The translations under genes were made by a program, and so were the position numbers. Shown here piece after piece: positions 40,568 to 49,076 of a DNA stretch of 64,000 nucleotides; position 1 is the stretch's first letter; every line of letters starts with the position of its first letter. The DNA is from Micrococcus porci (lineage in GTDB: Bacteria > Actinomycetota > Actinomycetes > Actinomycetales > Micrococcaceae), in the NCBI RefSeq assembly GCF_020097155.1, contig NZ_CP083691.1, positions 434,001 to 498,000 on the forward strand. The letters are read 5' to 3'. The notes beneath the pieces were generated by a model. It did not search any database, had not been told where the DNA came from, and worked only from the letters and a program-made list of their open reading frames with translations.

Positions 40568-42115
40568 TCAGGCCTCGATCAGGCGGCTGCTGCCGGCGGG
40601 GGTGGTGAAGCGGGCACTGAGCTCCTTGGGCGCGGTGTCGTCCGACTCCACCCAGGGCACCACCCAGAACGAGGACGTCAGCTGCGCCGGCGTGAACCGC
40701 AGGTGCAGGTAGCCGCGCCGCCCGTCGTAGTGGCGCACGTAGTCGTGCCGCACCCAGTCCGGCGTGTACTTGTCCGTCTTCGCACCGTCGCCGTCGGAAG
40801 CCGCGGACGTCGTCACCAGTTCGACGCCGGCCGGCCCGGCCGGCAGGCCCGCCGACTCGCCGCGGAGCTCGGCGGCCACGTGCTTGTGGATGTCGCCGGT
40901 GAGCATCACGGCGTTGCCCGCGCGCTTCATCTCCGTCAGCAGGCGACGGCGGGCGGCCGGGTAGCCGTCCCACTGGTCGGTGCGGTCATCGGAGATCGGC
41001 GCGAGCACGACGCCGCCGGCCAGCACGTTCCACTGACTCTGCGACGTGCGCAGCCGCTCGGTGACCCACCGTTCCTGGGCCGCGCCCAACATGGTGCGGT
41101 TCTCGCGCTCGCGGTCGGCGGCGTCGGCCGGCGGGGCGTCTCGGAACTGGCGGGTGTCCAGCAGGGAGATGCGGGCCAGCGCGCCGACGTCGAGCCCCGC
41201 CACGATGTCCGACTCCGGCCCCTCCGGCAGGGCGTCGATGTCCACGGGCAGGTTCTCGTAGAAGGCCCGGTAGGCGACGGCGATGCGGTGCGCGAACAGC
41301 TCCTCGGGGATACCGGTGGAGGAGGCGGCGCCCACGTAGTTGTTCTGCACCTCGTGGTCGTCCCAGATGGCGACGGCGGCCGCTCGGGCGTGCAACGCCT
41401 GCAGATGCGGGTCCGACTTCGTCAGGGCGTACCGCAGCCGGTACTGCTCGAGAGTCTCGATCTCCACGGCGTGCGCGGGCGTGACCTCGGCCCCCTGACG
41501 CCACAGGTTCGCGGCGGTGATGCCGTACTCGTAGATGTAGTCGCCGAGGAAGACGGTGAGGTCCAGGTCCTCTTCCTGCGCCAGGTGGCGGTGAGCGGCG
41601 AAATGGCCGTGATACCAGGCCTGGCAGGAGATCAGGCCCACGGTGTAGTCGTCCGTGGCGGCGCCCGCTGCGGGGAGGGTGACGAAGCGGCCGACGGGGC
41701 TCGTCTGCGGGCCCACCACGAAGCGGTAGAAGTGCTCCGTGCCGGGCGCCAGGCCCTCGACGCGCGGGTGGACGGAGTGCGCGAGCTCCGGCTGGGCCAG
41801 CGCGGTGCCGCGGGCCACGATGCGGCGGAAGTCGGCGGTCCGCGCGACCTCCCACTTCACGGGCACCGAGCGCAGCGGCATGCCGCCGTGCCCGTTCTCC
41901 GCCAACGGCTCCGGTGCGAGCCGGGTCCACAGGACCGCGCCGTCCGGCCGCGGATAGCCGCTGGCCACCCCGAGTCCGAAGAGGCCGTCCCGCTGGGGCA
42001 GCGGCTCGGCGTGTGCCGCGTCGGGGGCGTTCACCCCGAGGGCGAGGACGGCGGCGCTCGCTCCGCTGAGGCCGAGCAGGCGCCGGCGGCTGAGGGTCGG
42101 GGAGGGGGAGGACAT
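40568..42115 (-). CDS. phoD: PhoD-like alkaline phosphatase/phosphodiesterase, Tat-exported
   Basis: A 515-residue secreted enzyme. The N-terminus SRRRLLGLSGASAAVLALG is a twin-arginine signal with cleavage after AHA. Metal- and phosphate-site motifs are DLTVFLGDYIYEYG, VAIWDDHEVQNNYVG and AVMLTGDIHKHVAAELRG, the PhoD metallophosphatase pattern (Fe/Ca-dependent, phosphomonoesters and diesters outside the cell). I chose ATG 42115, with AAAGG upstream, because it begins right before the signal. The promoter is TACGGT at 42168-42173. The last gene of the pair is the carbohydrate-binding protein. Confidence 0.9.
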   Translation of the reverse strand: MSSPSPTLSRRRLLGLSGASAAVLALGVNAPDAAHAEPLPQRDGLFGLGVASGYPRPDGAVLWTRLAPEPLAENGHGGMPLRSVPVKWEVARTADFRRIVARGTALAQPELAHSVHPRVEGLAPGTEHFYRFVVGPQTSPVGRFVTLPAAGAATDDYTVGLISCQAWYHGHFAAHRHLAQEEDLDLTVFLGDYIYEYGITAANLWRQGAEVTPAHAVEIETLEQYRLRYALTKSDPHLQALHARAAAVAIWDDHEVQNNYVGAASSTGIPEELFAHRIAVAYRAFYENLPVDIDALPEGPESDIVAGLDVGALARISLLDTRQFRDAPPADAADRERENRTMLGAAQERWVTERLRTSQSQWNVLAGGVVLAPISDDRTDQWDGYPAARRRLLTEMKRAGNAVMLTGDIHKHVAAELRGESAGLPAGPAGVELVTTSAASDGDGAKTDKYTPDWVRHDYVRHYDGRRGYLHLRFTPAQLTSSFWVVPWVESDDTAPKELSARFTTPAGSSRLIEA

Positions 42116-42167
42116 CGTGGCCTTTCGTGCGTGGGTCGGGTCCGGTCCAGGGGGACCGGCGTGTCGC

Positions 42168-42266
42168 ACCGTAGGGGCGCGGTGTGAACGGCGAGCGAGC
42201 GTGTGGTGGCTGCCCGGGAACGGGAGGGGGTCGGCCGGTGCATTTCGTGGACACCGGGCCTAGGCT
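42168..42266. promoter_or_regulatory. Divergent promoters for phoD and the SDR gene
   Basis: The reverse-strand -10 TACGGT (42168-42173) gives a leader of about 46 nt to the phoD ATG. The forward -10 TAGGCT (42261-42266) gives a leader of about 68 nt to ATG 42341. I found no convincing -35 boxes. Confidence 0.4.
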
Positions 42267-42340
42267 CGACAGCGGGGGCACAGGATCGACGTCCCGCCCG
42301 ACCCTCCGCAGCCGGCTCCCGCACCCGAGAGGACCCCGTC

Positions 42341-43186
42341 ATGACCGACGTCTCCACCTCCACCGACACCGCCGTCGGCGACTCCGACACCCGCCCCGCC
42401 GCCGCGCGCACGGACGCCCCTGCCGCCACGGTGCTGCTCGCCGGCCGGGCCGCGCTGGTCACGGGCGGCACGCTGGGCATCGGCTCCGGCATCGCCGCGT
42501 CGCTGCGGGATGCCGGGGCGCGGGTCGCCGTCACGGGGCTGACCGAGCAGGAGTGCGCGGCCGCCCGCGAGGCCGGGTTCCCCGCGTACGTGCTGGATGT
42601 CCGCGACCGCGCGGCGTGCGCCGAGGTGGTGGGCGCCGTCGTCGAGGAGTTCGGCGGGCTGGACGTGCTCGCGTCCAACGCGGGCATCTACCCCCAGGCC
42701 CGGATCGCGGACATGACGGACGAGGACATCGACCTGATCTTCGACGTCAACGTGAAGGGCACCATCCACGCGGTGCAGGCGGCGCTGCCGGCGCTGGTCG
42801 CCTCGGGCCGGGGCCGCGTGGTGATCACGAGCTCCATCACCGGCAACCACACGGGCTACCCGGCGTGGTCGCACTACGGGGCGACCAAGGCGGCGCAGCT
42901 GGGCTTCGTGCGGTCCGCGGCGATCGAGCTGGCGCGCCAGGGCGTCACCGTGAACGCGGTGCTGCCGGGCAACATCATCACGCCGGGTCTCGAGGAGATG
43001 GGCCAGGAGTACCTGGACTCGATGGCGCGGTCCGTGCCTGCCGGGCACCTCGGCGAGCCGGCGGACATCGGGGCGACCGTCGCGTTCCTCGCCTCCGACG
43101 GCGCCCGGTACATCACGGGTCAGGGCATCGTGGTCGACGGCGGCCAGATCCTGCCGGAGACACCGGAGGCGCTCGAGGGGCTCTGA
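42341..43186 (+). CDS. Short-chain dehydrogenase/reductase (FabG-like)
   Basis: A 281-residue classical SDR. AALVTGGTLGIGSGIAASLR is the nucleotide-binding loop and LDVLASNAGIYPQARI replaces NNAG with SNAG. The catalytic Ser is in VVITSSITGNHTGYP and the Tyr and Lys in SHYGATKAAQLGFVRS. A 35-residue disordered N-terminus precedes the domain. The substrate is unknown. GAGAGGA 9-15 nt upstream supports the ATG. It ends just before the first of three long palindromes. Confidence 0.9.
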   Translation: MTDVSTSTDTAVGDSDTRPAAARTDAPAATVLLAGRAALVTGGTLGIGSGIAASLRDAGARVAVTGLTEQECAAAREAGFPAYVLDVRDRAACAEVVGAVVEEFGGLDVLASNAGIYPQARIADMTDEDIDLIFDVNVKGTIHAVQAALPALVASGRGRVVITSSITGNHTGYPAWSHYGATKAAQLGFVRSAAIELARQGVTVNAVLPGNIITPGLEEMGQEYLDSMARSVPAGHLGEPADIGATVAFLASDGARYITGQGIVVDGGQILPETPEALEGL

Positions 43187-43203
43187 GGGCCCGCGCGGGG
43201 CCG

Positions 43204-43278
43204 CCGAGGCAACGGTGGTCGAGTTATCACGGGTTTTCGCGCCCAGGACCCGCGATAAGTCAACCAGCGTTGCCTCGG
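43204..43278. repeat. Long intergenic palindrome 1 (imperfect, 31-nt arms)
   Basis: The arms 43204-43234 (beginning CCGAGGCAACGGTGG) and 43248-43278 match at 27 of 31 positions as an inverted repeat around a 13-nt loop. The inner part is the AT-containing core TTATCaCGGG/CCCGcGATAA. It follows the SDR stop by 17 nt. It could be a terminator or one copy of a dispersed palindromic element. Confidence 0.65.
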
Positions 43279-43344
43279 GCGGCAGATCCGGGGCCGCCAG
43301 CTCCTCTGGTGAATCCGCGCCCGGCGCCCCGGCAGAATGACCCC

Positions 43345-44514
43345 ATGGCATCCCCGCAGCCCCCCGCCTTCGGCCCCGTCCTCCACCACCGCGCCCACGG
43401 CATGGCCCCCGGCGACGCCATCTCCCCGCCGCTGGTGCACGCCTCCGCGTTCCACCTGCCCGGGGCCGGGCCCGACGGCGCCCCCGTCGCCCCCGGTGCG
43501 GACGTCGCCTTCCAGTACGCCCGTTGGGGCACCCCCACCTGGGCCGCGCTCGAGGCCGCCCTCGGCGTGCTCGAGGACGCGGACGTCGCCGTCGTCCCCT
43601 CCGGCATGGCGGCCATCGCCGCCGCCCTGCTGCCCGTGCTCCGCCCCGGCGGCCGCGCCCTGCTGCCCTCGGACGGCTACGGCGCCACCCGCGCCCTCGC
43701 CGCGGAGCACCTCGTGCCCGCCGGCGTCCACGTGGACTTCGTGTCCACGCCGGGCCTCGCGGACGCCGGCTTCTCCGCCTACGACCTCGTGTTCGTCGAG
43801 ACCCCCTCCAACCCCGGGCTGCGCGTCGCGGACCTGGCCGACGTCGCCGCCCGCGCCCACGCGAACGGGCGGCGGGACGGGAAGGGGGCGCTCGTCGTCG
43901 TGGACAACACCTCCCTGACCCCGCTGGGGCAGCGGCCGCTGGACCTGGGGGCGGACGTCGTCGTCGCCTCGGACACGAAGGCCCTCAACGGGCACACCGA
44001 CGCCCTCGGCGGGCACGTCGCGTCCCGCGACCCCGAGCTGATGACGCGCGTGCGCGGCTGGCGCACCCTGGCCGGCGGGATCCTCGGCACCCACGAGGCC
44101 TGGCTGATCCACCGCGGTCTGGAGACCCTCGAGGTCCGCTTCGCCCGCATGTGCGCATCCGCGCTCGCGGTCGCCGAGCTCGCGGCCGGGCACCCGGCCG
44201 TGCGTGCGGTGGCCTACCCGGGGCTGCCGGACCACCCGGACGCGGCGATCGTCGCGCGCCAGATGACGGCGGCCGGCGGCGTCGTCGGGCTGGAGTTCGC
44301 GGACGCGGCCGCGGCGGAGCGGTTCATCGGGGCGGCCGCGTACGTGGTGGCGCAGACGAGCTTCGGCGGCACCCACACCGCGGCGGAGCGCCGCGCCCGC
44401 TGGGGCGACGACGTCCCGGCCGGTTTCGTGCGCCTGTCCGTGGGCGTCGAGCCGACGGCGGAGCTCCTCACCGACCTCGCCCGGGCGCTGGACGCGGCGG
44501 CCGGGCCCGCCTGA
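43345..44514 (+). CDS. Cys/Met metabolism PLP-dependent enzyme (cystathionine gamma-lyase/synthase type)
   Basis: A 389-residue fold-type I PLP enzyme. PSGMAAIAAALLPVLRPGGR binds the cofactor phosphate, SDGYGATRAL supplies the stacking Tyr, and FVETPSNPGLRVAD and ALVVVDNTSLTPLGQRP carry the pyridine-N Asp. The Schiff-base lysine is in VVASDTKALNGHTDALGGHV. The C-terminal FVRLSVGVEPTAELLTDLAR closes the domain. It acts on cystathionine or related sulphur amino acids; the exact reaction is not fixed by motif. CAGAAT 6 nt before ATG 43345 suggests a leaderless transcript. Confidence 0.88.
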   Translation: MASPQPPAFGPVLHHRAHGMAPGDAISPPLVHASAFHLPGAGPDGAPVAPGADVAFQYARWGTPTWAALEAALGVLEDADVAVVPSGMAAIAAALLPVLRPGGRALLPSDGYGATRALAAEHLVPAGVHVDFVSTPGLADAGFSAYDLVFVETPSNPGLRVADLADVAARAHANGRRDGKGALVVVDNTSLTPLGQRPLDLGADVVVASDTKALNGHTDALGGHVASRDPELMTRVRGWRTLAGGILGTHEAWLIHRGLETLEVRFARMCASALAVAELAAGHPAVRAVAYPGLPDHPDAAIVARQMTAAGGVVGLEFADAAAAERFIGAAAYVVAQTSFGGTHTAAERRARWGDDVPAGFVRLSVGVEPTAELLTDLARALDAAAGPA

Positions 44515-44594
44515 GCCCGACCCTGCCCGCCTGAGCCCGGCCCGGCTACGCTCGCGAACCATCCCCCGCCGCCCCGCCCCAGGAGACCCGCCCC

Positions 44595-46226
44595 ATGCAG
44601 CTCGACCTGATCGTGGAGAACGCCCGCCTCATCACCGGCGACCCCGCCCGGCCGTCGGCCTCGCGGCTGGGGGTGTGGCGGGGCGTCGTCGTCGGGGTGG
44701 ACGAGGAGCTGGACGGCCTCGCAGCGGGCGAACGCCTCGACGCGCGGGGGCGCACCGTCCTCGCCGGGTTCAACGACGCCCACGCGCACAGCGTCTGGTT
44801 CGGCCAGTCCCGGCTGGACGTGGACCTCGAGGGTGCGCGCACCGCGGAGGAGGTCCACCGCCGGGTCCGCGCCCGCGCCGCCGAGCTCGACCCCGGCGCC
44901 TGGGTGACGTGCACCGGCTTCGACCCCGGCCACCTCACCGGACCCCAGCCGGACCGGGACAGCCTCGACGCCGCCGCCTCCGGGCGCCCCGTGCTCATCC
45001 GCCACAACACGGGCCACGCCGTCACGGTGTCCGGGGCGGTGCTGGTCCTGGCCGGTGTGGGGGAGCAGGTGCTGCAGCAGCCCGAGGGCGGGCGGATCCT
45101 CACGGACGCCGCCGGCCGCCCCACCGGCCTGTTGGAGGAGACCGCCATGAGCCTGGCGACCCGGCTGCTGCAGCCGGAGTCCCACGAGCACATCGGTGCG
45201 TGCCTGGCGCGGGCCTCGCAGGAGTACGCGGCCGAGGGCATCACCTCGGTGACGGACGCGGGGGTGGCCGGCGGGTGGATCGGGCACAGCCCGCTCGAGT
45301 TCGGGGCGTATCAGCGCGCCCGGGACGCGGGGCTGCTGCGCACCCGATTCCAGACGATGGTCACCCTGGACGCGCTGCGCCCGGTGGACGGCCATCCCGA
45401 CGACGGCACGCACCTCACCCTCGACGCCGGCGTGCGCACGGGGGTGGGCGACGAGTGGCTGCAGATCGGGCCGGCGAAGGTGTTCACGGACGGGTCGATG
45501 CTGGGCCAGACAGCCGCGATGACCGAGGACTACTGCGGCCACGGCCACGGCCGCGGCTACCTGCAGCAGGACGCGGGGGAGATGCGCCGGGCGTGCCTCG
45601 GTGCGGCGGCCGCCGGCTGGGCGCTGGCCCTGCACGCGATCGGCGACGCCGCCCTCGACTTTGCGCTCGACGTGATCGCCGAGGCGCGGGGCCGGTTCGG
45701 CCGCCCCGTGATGCCGCACCGCGTGGAGCACGGCGGGGTGGTCCGCGACGATCAGGTGGCCCGCATGGCCGAGCTGGAGGTCGTGATGGCCACCCAGCCG
45801 AACTTCATCAGCGCGTTCGGCGGGTCGGTGCGGGAGCGGATCGGGCCGGAGCGGGCCGCGCTGTCGTACCCGGCCGGGCGGCTGCTGCGCGCGGGCCTGG
45901 TGCTGCCGGGCAGCTCGGACCGCCCCGTGGCCGGCGGCCGCCCGCTGGAGGTCATCCAGGACTTCGTGCTGCGCCGCACCGAGACCGGCGAGCAGTATGG
46001 CCCGGACGCGGAGCGGCTGACGGTGGCCGAGGCCCTGCACGCCTACACCGTCGGCTCCGCCGAGGCGACCGGCTGGGGCGGGCGCAAGGGACGGCTCGCC
46101 GCGGGCCAGCTGGCGGACTTCACGGTGCTCAGCGAGGACCCGCGCGCGGTGCCGAGCGACCAGATCGCGGCGATCGACGTCGTCGCCACCGCCGTGGGCG
46201 GGGAGTTCGTGCACGGCGGGCTGTGA
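44595..46226 (+). CDS. YtcJ-like amidohydrolase
   Basis: A 543-residue metal-dependent amidohydrolase of the Amidohydro_3 group. TVLAGFNDAHAHSVWFGQSR holds the HxH metal pair, IGPAKVFTDGSMLGQTAAMT the carboxylated-Lys region, GWALALHAIGDAALDFALDV the later His, and VLPGSSDRPVAGGRPLEVIQ the final Asp. Substrates of YtcJ proteins are unknown amides or ureas. The promoter TACGCT at 44547-44552 gives a leader of about 37 nt with AGGAG before ATG 44595. Confidence 0.9.
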   Translation: MQLDLIVENARLITGDPARPSASRLGVWRGVVVGVDEELDGLAAGERLDARGRTVLAGFNDAHAHSVWFGQSRLDVDLEGARTAEEVHRRVRARAAELDPGAWVTCTGFDPGHLTGPQPDRDSLDAAASGRPVLIRHNTGHAVTVSGAVLVLAGVGEQVLQQPEGGRILTDAAGRPTGLLEETAMSLATRLLQPESHEHIGACLARASQEYAAEGITSVTDAGVAGGWIGHSPLEFGAYQRARDAGLLRTRFQTMVTLDALRPVDGHPDDGTHLTLDAGVRTGVGDEWLQIGPAKVFTDGSMLGQTAAMTEDYCGHGHGRGYLQQDAGEMRRACLGAAAAGWALALHAIGDAALDFALDVIAEARGRFGRPVMPHRVEHGGVVRDDQVARMAELEVVMATQPNFISAFGGSVRERIGPERAALSYPAGRLLRAGLVLPGSSDRPVAGGRPLEVIQDFVLRRTETGEQYGPDAERLTVAEALHAYTVGSAEATGWGGRKGRLAAGQLADFTVLSEDPRAVPSDQIAAIDVVATAVGGEFVHGGL

Positions 46227-46268
46227 CGCCCAGCCTGGCCCCGGCCCCCCGCGACACCCGGCCCCCCG

Positions 46269-46331
46269 CGACGAGCCCTGCGATATGGCCCCTACCCGCC
46301 TGGTTGAGGGGCCATATTGCAGGGCTCGTCG
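46269..46331. repeat. Long intergenic palindrome 2 (25-bp stem)
   Basis: The arms 46269-46293 (CGACGAGCCCTGCGATATGG then CCCCT) and 46307-46331 pair over all 25 positions, one as a G-T pair, with a 13-nt loop. It starts 43 nt after the amidohydrolase stop and ends 60 nt before the lysE -10 box. It probably works as a terminator, though the stem is much longer than the others here. Confidence 0.7.
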
Positions 46332-46403
46332 TGCAGGGCGGGCGCGGAGCCGCATCGTGAGACGTCCGTCGTGCGCCGCCGGCCCCGCTGATAGCTTCTG
46401 CGC

Positions 46404-47039
46404 ATGACCCTCACCGTGGCGCTGCTCTCCTTCGCGCTCCTGGCCCTGCTGATCACGCTCACGCCCGGCCTGGACACCGCCCTGGTGCTGCGGTACGCCG
46501 GCCGTCAGGGCTCCGGGGCCGCGTTCGCCGCGAGCGCCGGCATCTGCGCCGGCCTGTTCGTGTGGGCGGTCGCGGCCGCCCTCGGGGTCAGCGCCCTGCT
46601 GGCCGCGTCCGAGCTCGCGTACACCGCGCTGCGCTGGATCGGCGCCGCCTACATGGTCTATCTCGGCGTGCGCATGCTGATCGCGGCGGTCCGGGGCACG
46701 TCCGGGGACCACGACGGCGACGCCGCCCCCGCCCTCGTCCGCCGCGGCCAGGCCTTCCGCACCGGCTTCACCGTGAACCTGCTGAACCCGAAGGTCGGCG
46801 CGTTCTACGTGGCGCTGATCCCGCAGTTCATGGTCCCCGGTGTGGCCCCCGCGGTGATGGGCGTGCTCCTGGCGGTCGTGCACATCGCGGTCTGCCTCGC
46901 CTGGTTCGTCTTGCTGATCGCGTTGGTGGGCGTGGTGAGCGGCTGGCTGCGACGCCCGGCCGTGCAGCGCGGGATGGACGGCGTGGTCGGCACCGCCCTC
47001 GTGGGCTTCGGCGCCCGCCTGGCGCTCGCCAAGGCCTGA
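46404..47039 (+). CDS. LysE family amino-acid exporter
   Basis: A 211-residue membrane protein with six predicted helices. TPGLDTALVLRYAGRQGSGA and ASAGICAGLFVWAVAAALGV are the conserved LysE/RhtB N-terminal half, and FRTGFTVNLLNPKVGAFYVA is the family motif in the middle. Exporters of this type remove excess amino acids such as threonine, homoserine or lysine. TAGCTT (46392-46397) is 6 nt before the ATG, so the transcript is probably leaderless. Confidence 0.9.
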   Translation: MTLTVALLSFALLALLITLTPGLDTALVLRYAGRQGSGAAFAASAGICAGLFVWAVAAALGVSALLAASELAYTALRWIGAAYMVYLGVRMLIAAVRGTSGDHDGDAAPALVRRGQAFRTGFTVNLLNPKVGAFYVALIPQFMVPGVAPAVMGVLLAVVHIAVCLAWFVLLIALVGVVSGWLRRPAVQRGMDGVVGTALVGFGARLALAKA

Positions 47040-47113
47040 CCCGGCCCGCGGGCCCGCCCGGCCGCACCCCCGCCCCCACGCCCGTTCCCTTCCGCCCCCA
47101 TGCCCGTCCGCTT

Positions 47114-47178
47114 CCGCCAGGGCTGGCAGACACGCCGCTACCTCGCGGGGATTGCGGCGTGTCTGCCAGCCCTGGCGG
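47114..47178. repeat. Long intergenic palindrome 3 (perfect 25-bp stem)
   Basis: CCGCCAGGGCTGGCAGACAC (47114-47133) continues to 47138, and its exact complement is 47154-47178, with a 15-nt loop. It lies between the convergent lysE (stop 47039) and phzF (stop 47241) genes and can terminate both. Confidence 0.75.
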
Positions 47179-47240
47179 GGGGGCGAGGGCGGGGGGCTTC
47201 GCGGGGACCGGGCCGGCGCGGGGCGGCCCGCCCAGGCCGG

Positions 47241-48122
47241 TCAGAGCGTGAGCGTCCCGTCCACCAGCACGGCCGCGCGCCCGCCCACCCAGATGCGCGC
47301 GCCGTCGTCGTGCACGTGGATCCGCCCGCGCCGCCCCACCTGCGAGCCCTGCGCGGCCGCGTACCGCGGCGGCACCAGTCCGGCCCCGCGCAACCACTGC
47401 GCCAGCGCGCCGTTGAGGCTGCCGGTCACCGGGTCCTCACCGCCGTACGCGAACGCCCGCACCTCGTAGGCGGTCTCCGCGCCCTCGGGCTCCAGCCCGA
47501 CGACGCCGACCTTCAGCTCCTCGTGCCCGCGCGGCTCCAGGGCGCGCACGGCCTCGGCGTCGGCCACCCGGACGAGCTGCCAGCCCGGGCCGTTGTCACC
47601 CCACCCGTGGTCGAGGATCGCATCCCGGTCGATGCGCAGACCCGCCGCGATCGCTCGGACGTCCTCCTCACCCAGCGGCCCGGAGCGGCGGAGCGGCGGC
47701 GTGGCGAAGGCGAGGAGGCCGTCGCCGGCCAGGGTGACGGGGACGAGACCCGCGCCGCACTCCTGCACCAGCGCCGTCGAGCCACCGCCCCGCCCCGGGG
47801 TGCGCGGCGTGCCCCCGGTGTGCAGCCAGGCCAGGGCGGTGCCGAGGGTGGGGTGCCCGGCGAAGTCGAACTCCTCGCGCGGGGTGAAGATGCGCACGCG
47901 GTAATCCGCGGCGGGGTCCGTGGGCGGCAGCAGGAACGTGGTCTCGGAGAAGCCGGTCCACGCGGCCACCGCCTGCATCTGCCCGTCCGTGAGGCCCTCG
48001 GCGTCCACGACGACGGCCAGCGGATTGCCCGTGAGCGGCCCGGTGGCGAACACGTCCACCTCGAGGAAACGGCGCGGGCGGGCGGGGGAGCTGTCGGGAA
48101 AGGGTGCGTGCGACTCGGTCAT
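47241..48122 (-). CDS. PhzF family isomerase
   Basis: A 293-residue protein of the diaminopimelate-epimerase fold. FLEVDVFATGPLTGNPLAVV opens the first half, VAAWTGFSETTFLLPPTD holds the catalytic-Glu region, and FDFAGHPTLGTALAWLH the Gly-His-Pro motif. AYGGEDPVTGSLNGALAQWL is the second-half counterpart. PhzF itself isomerises a phenazine precursor, but no phenazine genes are here, so the substrate is unknown. GGAGG (48132-48136, reverse strand) is 9 nt before ATG 48122. Confidence 0.9.
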   Translation of the reverse strand: MTESHAPFPDSSPARPRRFLEVDVFATGPLTGNPLAVVVDAEGLTDGQMQAVAAWTGFSETTFLLPPTDPAADYRVRIFTPREEFDFAGHPTLGTALAWLHTGGTPRTPGRGGGSTALVQECGAGLVPVTLAGDGLLAFATPPLRRSGPLGEEDVRAIAAGLRIDRDAILDHGWGDNGPGWQLVRVADAEAVRALEPRGHEELKVGVVGLEPEGAETAYEVRAFAYGGEDPVTGSLNGALAQWLRGAGLVPPRYAAAQGSQVGRRGRIHVHDDGARIWVGGRAAVLVDGTLTL

Positions 48123-48176
48123 GGGCACCATCCTCCGGCACGCCGGACCGGCACACCCGTGCGGCATCATGGACAC

Positions 48177-48641
48177 ATGACCCACGCAGGAGATCGCCCT
48201 TCCCGCGGCGGCCACCCCGCCCGCCGGGCCCTCGGCATGTTCGCCGGGGCGGCCGCCGTCACCCTCGGCGCCGGGGGCTGTGCGGTGCCGGAGACGGTGG
48301 TGTGGGGACCCGACGGGGCGGCCGTGAAGTCCGCCACCCGGGACGTCATCGCCGCGGCCCAGCGGGGCGGGGACGGCCTGCCCGCGTGCCCCGGAGTCTC
48401 CGTGGTCACGGGTGATCCTGCGGCCTGGCGCGGCGCCGGCGCAGGCGAGCCCGAACGGCCCGGTCCGGACCTCCCCGCCGAGCTGACGCGGGGTGGCGAG
48501 CCGGCCTGGGTGATCAACGTGGAGGCCGGGGCCGAGGCGGCCGCCCCTGGGGCGCGGGTCCCGGGCTCGCTGGCCTTCTCCGACCTGGCCGACGGCGGCC
48601 TCTGCCTCTCTGGGCTCGACTGGGCGAACGTCGGCGGGTGA
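48177..48641 (+). CDS. Small lipoprotein of unknown function
   Basis: A 154-residue protein. The N-terminus has ARRALGMFAGAAAVTLGAGGC, where a twin-arginine pair, a hydrophobic core and a lipobox-like Gly-Ala-Gly-Gly-Cys suggest a Tat-exported lipoprotein. The mature part has two more cysteines (LPACPGVSVV and GGLCLSGLDW) and no family I recognise. CATCAT 6 nt before the ATG suggests a leaderless start. It is divergent from phzF. Confidence 0.6.
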   Translation: MTHAGDRPSRGGHPARRALGMFAGAAAVTLGAGGCAVPETVVWGPDGAAVKSATRDVIAAAQRGGDGLPACPGVSVVTGDPAAWRGAGAGEPERPGPDLPAELTRGGEPAWVINVEAGAEAAAPGARVPGSLAFSDLADGGLCLSGLDWANVGG

Positions 48642-48700
48642 GCGCCACCGTCGTCCACAGCTGGCTGTCGCCCCGCTGACCCCGCCCCTACGGTGACCCC

Positions 48701-48895
48701 ATGAGCACCCTCTCCGAGACGCACGTCATCGACTTCCCCGGCTTCCCCACGGTGGTGGTGCATAGCCCGGGCCAGGCGATGGGCACGCTGCCGCAGTTCA
48801 TGGACACTGCGTTCCGCGCGCTCGGCGCCGCCGTGCAGCGGGGCGCGTGCGCCCCCGCGGGCCCGGCGTTCTCCAAGTACCGCGGGCTGACCGGC
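48701..48895 (+). pseudogene. GyrI-like domain protein, 5' part (split by insertions)
   Basis: The frame from ATG 48701 reads MSTLSETHVIDFPGFPTVVV and GTLPQFMDTAFRALGAAVQR up to AFSKYRGL, the first 65 residues of a GyrI-like small-molecule-binding protein. The match then breaks off. Its 3' part resumes at 51029, on the far side of the IS481 region. TACGGT (48689-48694) 6 nt upstream is an intact leaderless promoter. Confidence 0.7.
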
Positions 48896-48939
48896 GGCTC
48901 CGGTGAGGCGCCGGAGTCCGCTGACCGGGGACGTCGGTC

Positions 48940-49020
48940 CATCGATCCTGCCGTTGGTCTGCGGACGAGAGGGCCGGGTGCGCTGGTGCCGGATCCCGAG
49001 TTCGTGGCAGGCCAACTGGA
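48940..49020 (-). pseudogene. IS481-family transposase fragment
   Basis: The reverse strand reads ACHELGIRHQRTRPSRPQTN, which parallels ACTELGIKPKRTRPYRPQTN in the complete element at 49.9-50.9 kb. Only this stretch of about 27 residues is left. It differs enough from the intact copy to be a separate, older insertion. Confidence 0.75.
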
Positions 49021-49076
49021 CTGGCCCGTCTCGAAGGCGAAGACGGAGGTGGATGCAACGCCCGGTCGTAGTGGGG

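Noticed and set aside
46269..46331. The long palindromes as CRISPR repeats or miniature transposons
   Set aside because: There are no spaced direct repeats, no target duplications and no shared arm sequence between the three; only whole-genome copy counts could support a mobile family.
47241..48122. PhzF as evidence for phenazine biosynthesis
   Set aside because: No other phz gene is present, and PhzF-like isomerases are common without phenazine production.
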